A stretch of 64,000 nt of DNA from Rhizobium sp. R634 (GTDB lineage Bacteria; Pseudomonadota; Alphaproteobacteria; Rhizobiales; Rhizobiaceae), in contig NZ_LOKW01000025.1 in assembly GCF_002211305.1 (NCBI RefSeq), positions 248,001-312,000 of the forward strand, read 5' to 3'. The notes beneath the pieces are model-generated. The model was not told the DNA's origin, made no database searches, and worked only from the letters and a program-made list of their open reading frames with translations. Both the position numbers and the translations under genes were made by a program. Shown here piece by piece: positions 62,532 through 64,000 of the stretch (its first letter is position 1; each line of letters opens with the position of its first letter).

Positions 62532-64000
62532 TCAGAAAAGGCGGAGCCGTGTCCTGGATTCCGGTTCCGTCCTGGGATCGCGAACGCCCGGATCGTCGGG
62601 CAATCCACCGAAGAAGGGCTTGGCCTCGCTCGGCGCGGGCACCTTATCGCCGGCCGCCGGTTCGGGCTTCGGTTTCGTCGGCGCCGGCTTGGGCGCCGGC
62701 CGGACCGCCTCGGCAATGGTTGCCGCGCGTTCGAGCTCGATGATGCGATGGTCGTTGACCGGGCTTTCCGGCTTGACGTCGCGCAGAGGCGGCAGCGTCT
62801 TCAGCGCGGTTTCGATCGAAGCAGGCGCCGAACCGTCCTCGAGCGGACCCTCGATCTGACCGAAGGGTGCTTTCCATTCGAAGGCGTCGATGCGGCCGGT
62901 CACCGGCGATACCGGCAGCCACTTGTCGGAGACGAAGCCGTCGGCCACCCAGGCCGGATCGCGCGGGGCTTTCAGCGCCTGGGCGAGCCAGTGGCGCACG
63001 CGGCCCTGGTCGCCGGTTTCGGCTTCCTCGATGTCGGCCAGCAGCAGGAAGGCAGCTTCGCGTGGCTCTATGCGCGCGGCCGCTTCCGCCTTGGCGCGGG
63101 CCTTGGCGAATTCCTGCGCGTCGAGAGCGGCCTGCGCGACGACGAGAAGGGATTCGACATTGTTGGGACGCATTCCTTCCAGCCGTTCGGCTCGCTTCAG
63201 CCGGTCGAGGGTGGAATCGCCGCTGCGCGCCTTGACATAGGTGCGGCCGATCTCGGGATGAGGCGCCGATTTCCATGCCTGCTCGAGGATCGAGGCGGCC
63301 TTGCGCAAGCCGCCTTCGCGGAAGAGAGCCTTGGCGGCGATGAGGGCGGCCGGGATGAAATCGGCGGCGAGCTTCAGCGCCTGCAGGGCGTCGTCACGGG
63401 CGCCGGCCGGGTTGCCTTCCAGCCTTTCGTCTGCGCGCGCCGTCAGGAGGACGGCATGCAGGCGGTTGGCTTCGGCCTTTTCGACGACGCGGGCCGCCTT
63501 CTGCTGTTCGAGCAGGCGGATTGCATCGTCCCAGCGGCCGGCCTGGCTGCGATATTCGAGCGTCGCCTGTGCGGCCCAGGGCAGGTAAGGCGCATTGTCG
63601 GCAGCCTTCTCGGCATATTGGCGGGCGGCCTCGTTGGCGCCGAGGCGGCGGGCTTCCAGATAGAGACCGCGCAGTCCGAGTTCGCGCGTCTCGGGGTCGT
63701 TGGCCATGGCTTCGAACTTGGCGCGCGCCTCATCATGGCGGCCTTCGATCAGCGCAGCCTGAGCCTCGAGCAGATTGATCAGCGGTTCCTGATCGGCGCG
63801 GATGAGGCCGCGCGAGCGAGCGGCCATCTTGCGTGCGAGCAGCGCGTTGCCGGCGCCGGCGGCAATCAGGCCGGTGGACAGCGCCTGATAGCCGCGGTCG
63901 CGCTTGCGGGCGCGGAAATAGCGGGTCACGGAATGCGGCGAGGTCCAGATCAGGCGAACGAACCACCAGACGATCATCACGGCGGCGATGAGAGCGATGA
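62532..64000 (-). CDS. hemY: HemY N-terminal / TPR protein (partial, start beyond window)
   Basis: At least 488 residues; the 5' end lies past position 64000, since the frame stays open to the edge. Near the edge it reads IAAVMIVWWFVRLIWTSPHSVTRYFRARKRDRGYQALSTGLIAAGAGNALLARKMA, the HemY-N hallmark with its membrane helix. TPR-like helical repeats follow (about 70-330), then a DRIDAFEWK-like region and a Pro/Lys-rich tail. HemY-N proteins are inner-membrane and lie with haem genes hemC/hemD, presumably upstream here. ATG at 63980 is internal. Confidence 0.9.
   Translation of the reverse strand, partial: IALIAAVMIVWWFVRLIWTSPHSVTRYFRARKRDRGYQALSTGLIAAGAGNALLARKMAARSRGLIRADQEPLINLLEAQAALIEGRHDEARAKFEAMANDPETRELGLRGLYLEARRLGANEAARQYAEKAADNAPYLPWAAQATLEYRSQAGRWDDAIRLLEQQKAARVVEKAEANRLHAVLLTARADERLEGNPAGARDDALQALKLAADFIPAALIAAKALFREGGLRKAASILEQAWKSAPHPEIGRTYVKARSGDSTLDRLKRAERLEGMRPNNVESLLVVAQAALDAQEFAKARAKAEAAARIEPREAAFLLLADIEEAETGDQGRVRHWLAQALKAPRDPAWVADGFVSDKWLPVSPVTGRIDAFEWKAPFGQIEGPLEDGSAPASIETALKTLPPLRDVKPESPVNDHRIIELERAATIAEAVRPAPKPAPTKPKPEPAAGDKVPAPSEAKPFFGGLPDDPGVRDPRTEPESRTRLRLF

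Overview
The window looks like a chromosomal segment of a Rhizobium, most likely of the R. leguminosarum / R. etli group. This is inferred from gene content and protein character, not from a database search. Supporting signs are a glnK-amtB nitrogen operon, an IalB-type invasion protein, UPF0314/DUF2585, DUF1223, DUF2794 and DUF6130 proteins, palindromic repeats of a type I associate with rhizobia, and uniformly high GC. Almost all of the 64 kb is ordinary core genome. I see no insertion sequence, prophage, CRISPR array, tRNA or rRNA.

Layout. 0-8 kb: tesB; glnK-amtB behind a sigma-54-like promoter; ftsK; lolA; xthA. 7.6-14 kb: a lone cyclic-nucleotide-binding protein and an OmpR-type response regulator, then an L,D-transpeptidase-like protein, an aldo/keto reductase, leuC and a two-gene amino-acid ABC transporter that lacks an ATPase. 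14-18.6 kb (minus strand): the translation/SRP operon ffh - chorismate mutase - rpsP - rimM - trmD - rplS, preceded by a candidate small RNA or attenuated leader. 19-24.4 kb (plus strand): dapF-mtaB-ftsY-yciB-DUF2585. 24.4-27.3 kb (minus strand): the cytochrome c maturation genes ccmA-B-C-D-G. 27.5-30.2 kb: acnA. 30-40.4 kb: small housekeeping genes (DUF1223, DUF2794, a Pat-like acetyltransferase, BAX-inhibitor-like protein, YbbAP ABC transporter with a divergent TesA esterase, thpR and a tyrosine phosphatase that overlap tail to tail, phhB, YkvA) and an orphan ECF sigma factor. 40.7-48.7 kb: IalB, rlmN, a three-gene ABC importer, a LysE exporter, an SDR dehydrogenase and argG.

48.8-53.6 kb is the most accessory-looking part: a DMT exporter divergent from a LysR regulator, then DUF2798, Ohr/OsmC, DUF6130, a LysE exporter and an unrecognised protein. 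53.8-64 kb returns to core genes: an M3 peptidase, typA, a GNAT acetyltransferase, ppa, the yggT-DUF167 pair, an MFS transporter, a class-I glutamine amidotransferase, a TerB-like protein and hemY, which runs off the right edge.

The observations most worth following are: (1) a 204-bp element bounded by 42-bp near-perfect inverted repeats lying in frame inside the acidic N-terminal domain of FtsY and open on both strands; (2) a promoter plus terminator-like hairpins upstream of ffh that look like an unannotated small RNA or attenuator; and (3) smaller items such as palindromes touching stop codons, a 94-bp antisense gene overlap, a Tat-type signal on LolA and an Ohr gene without OhrR nearby.
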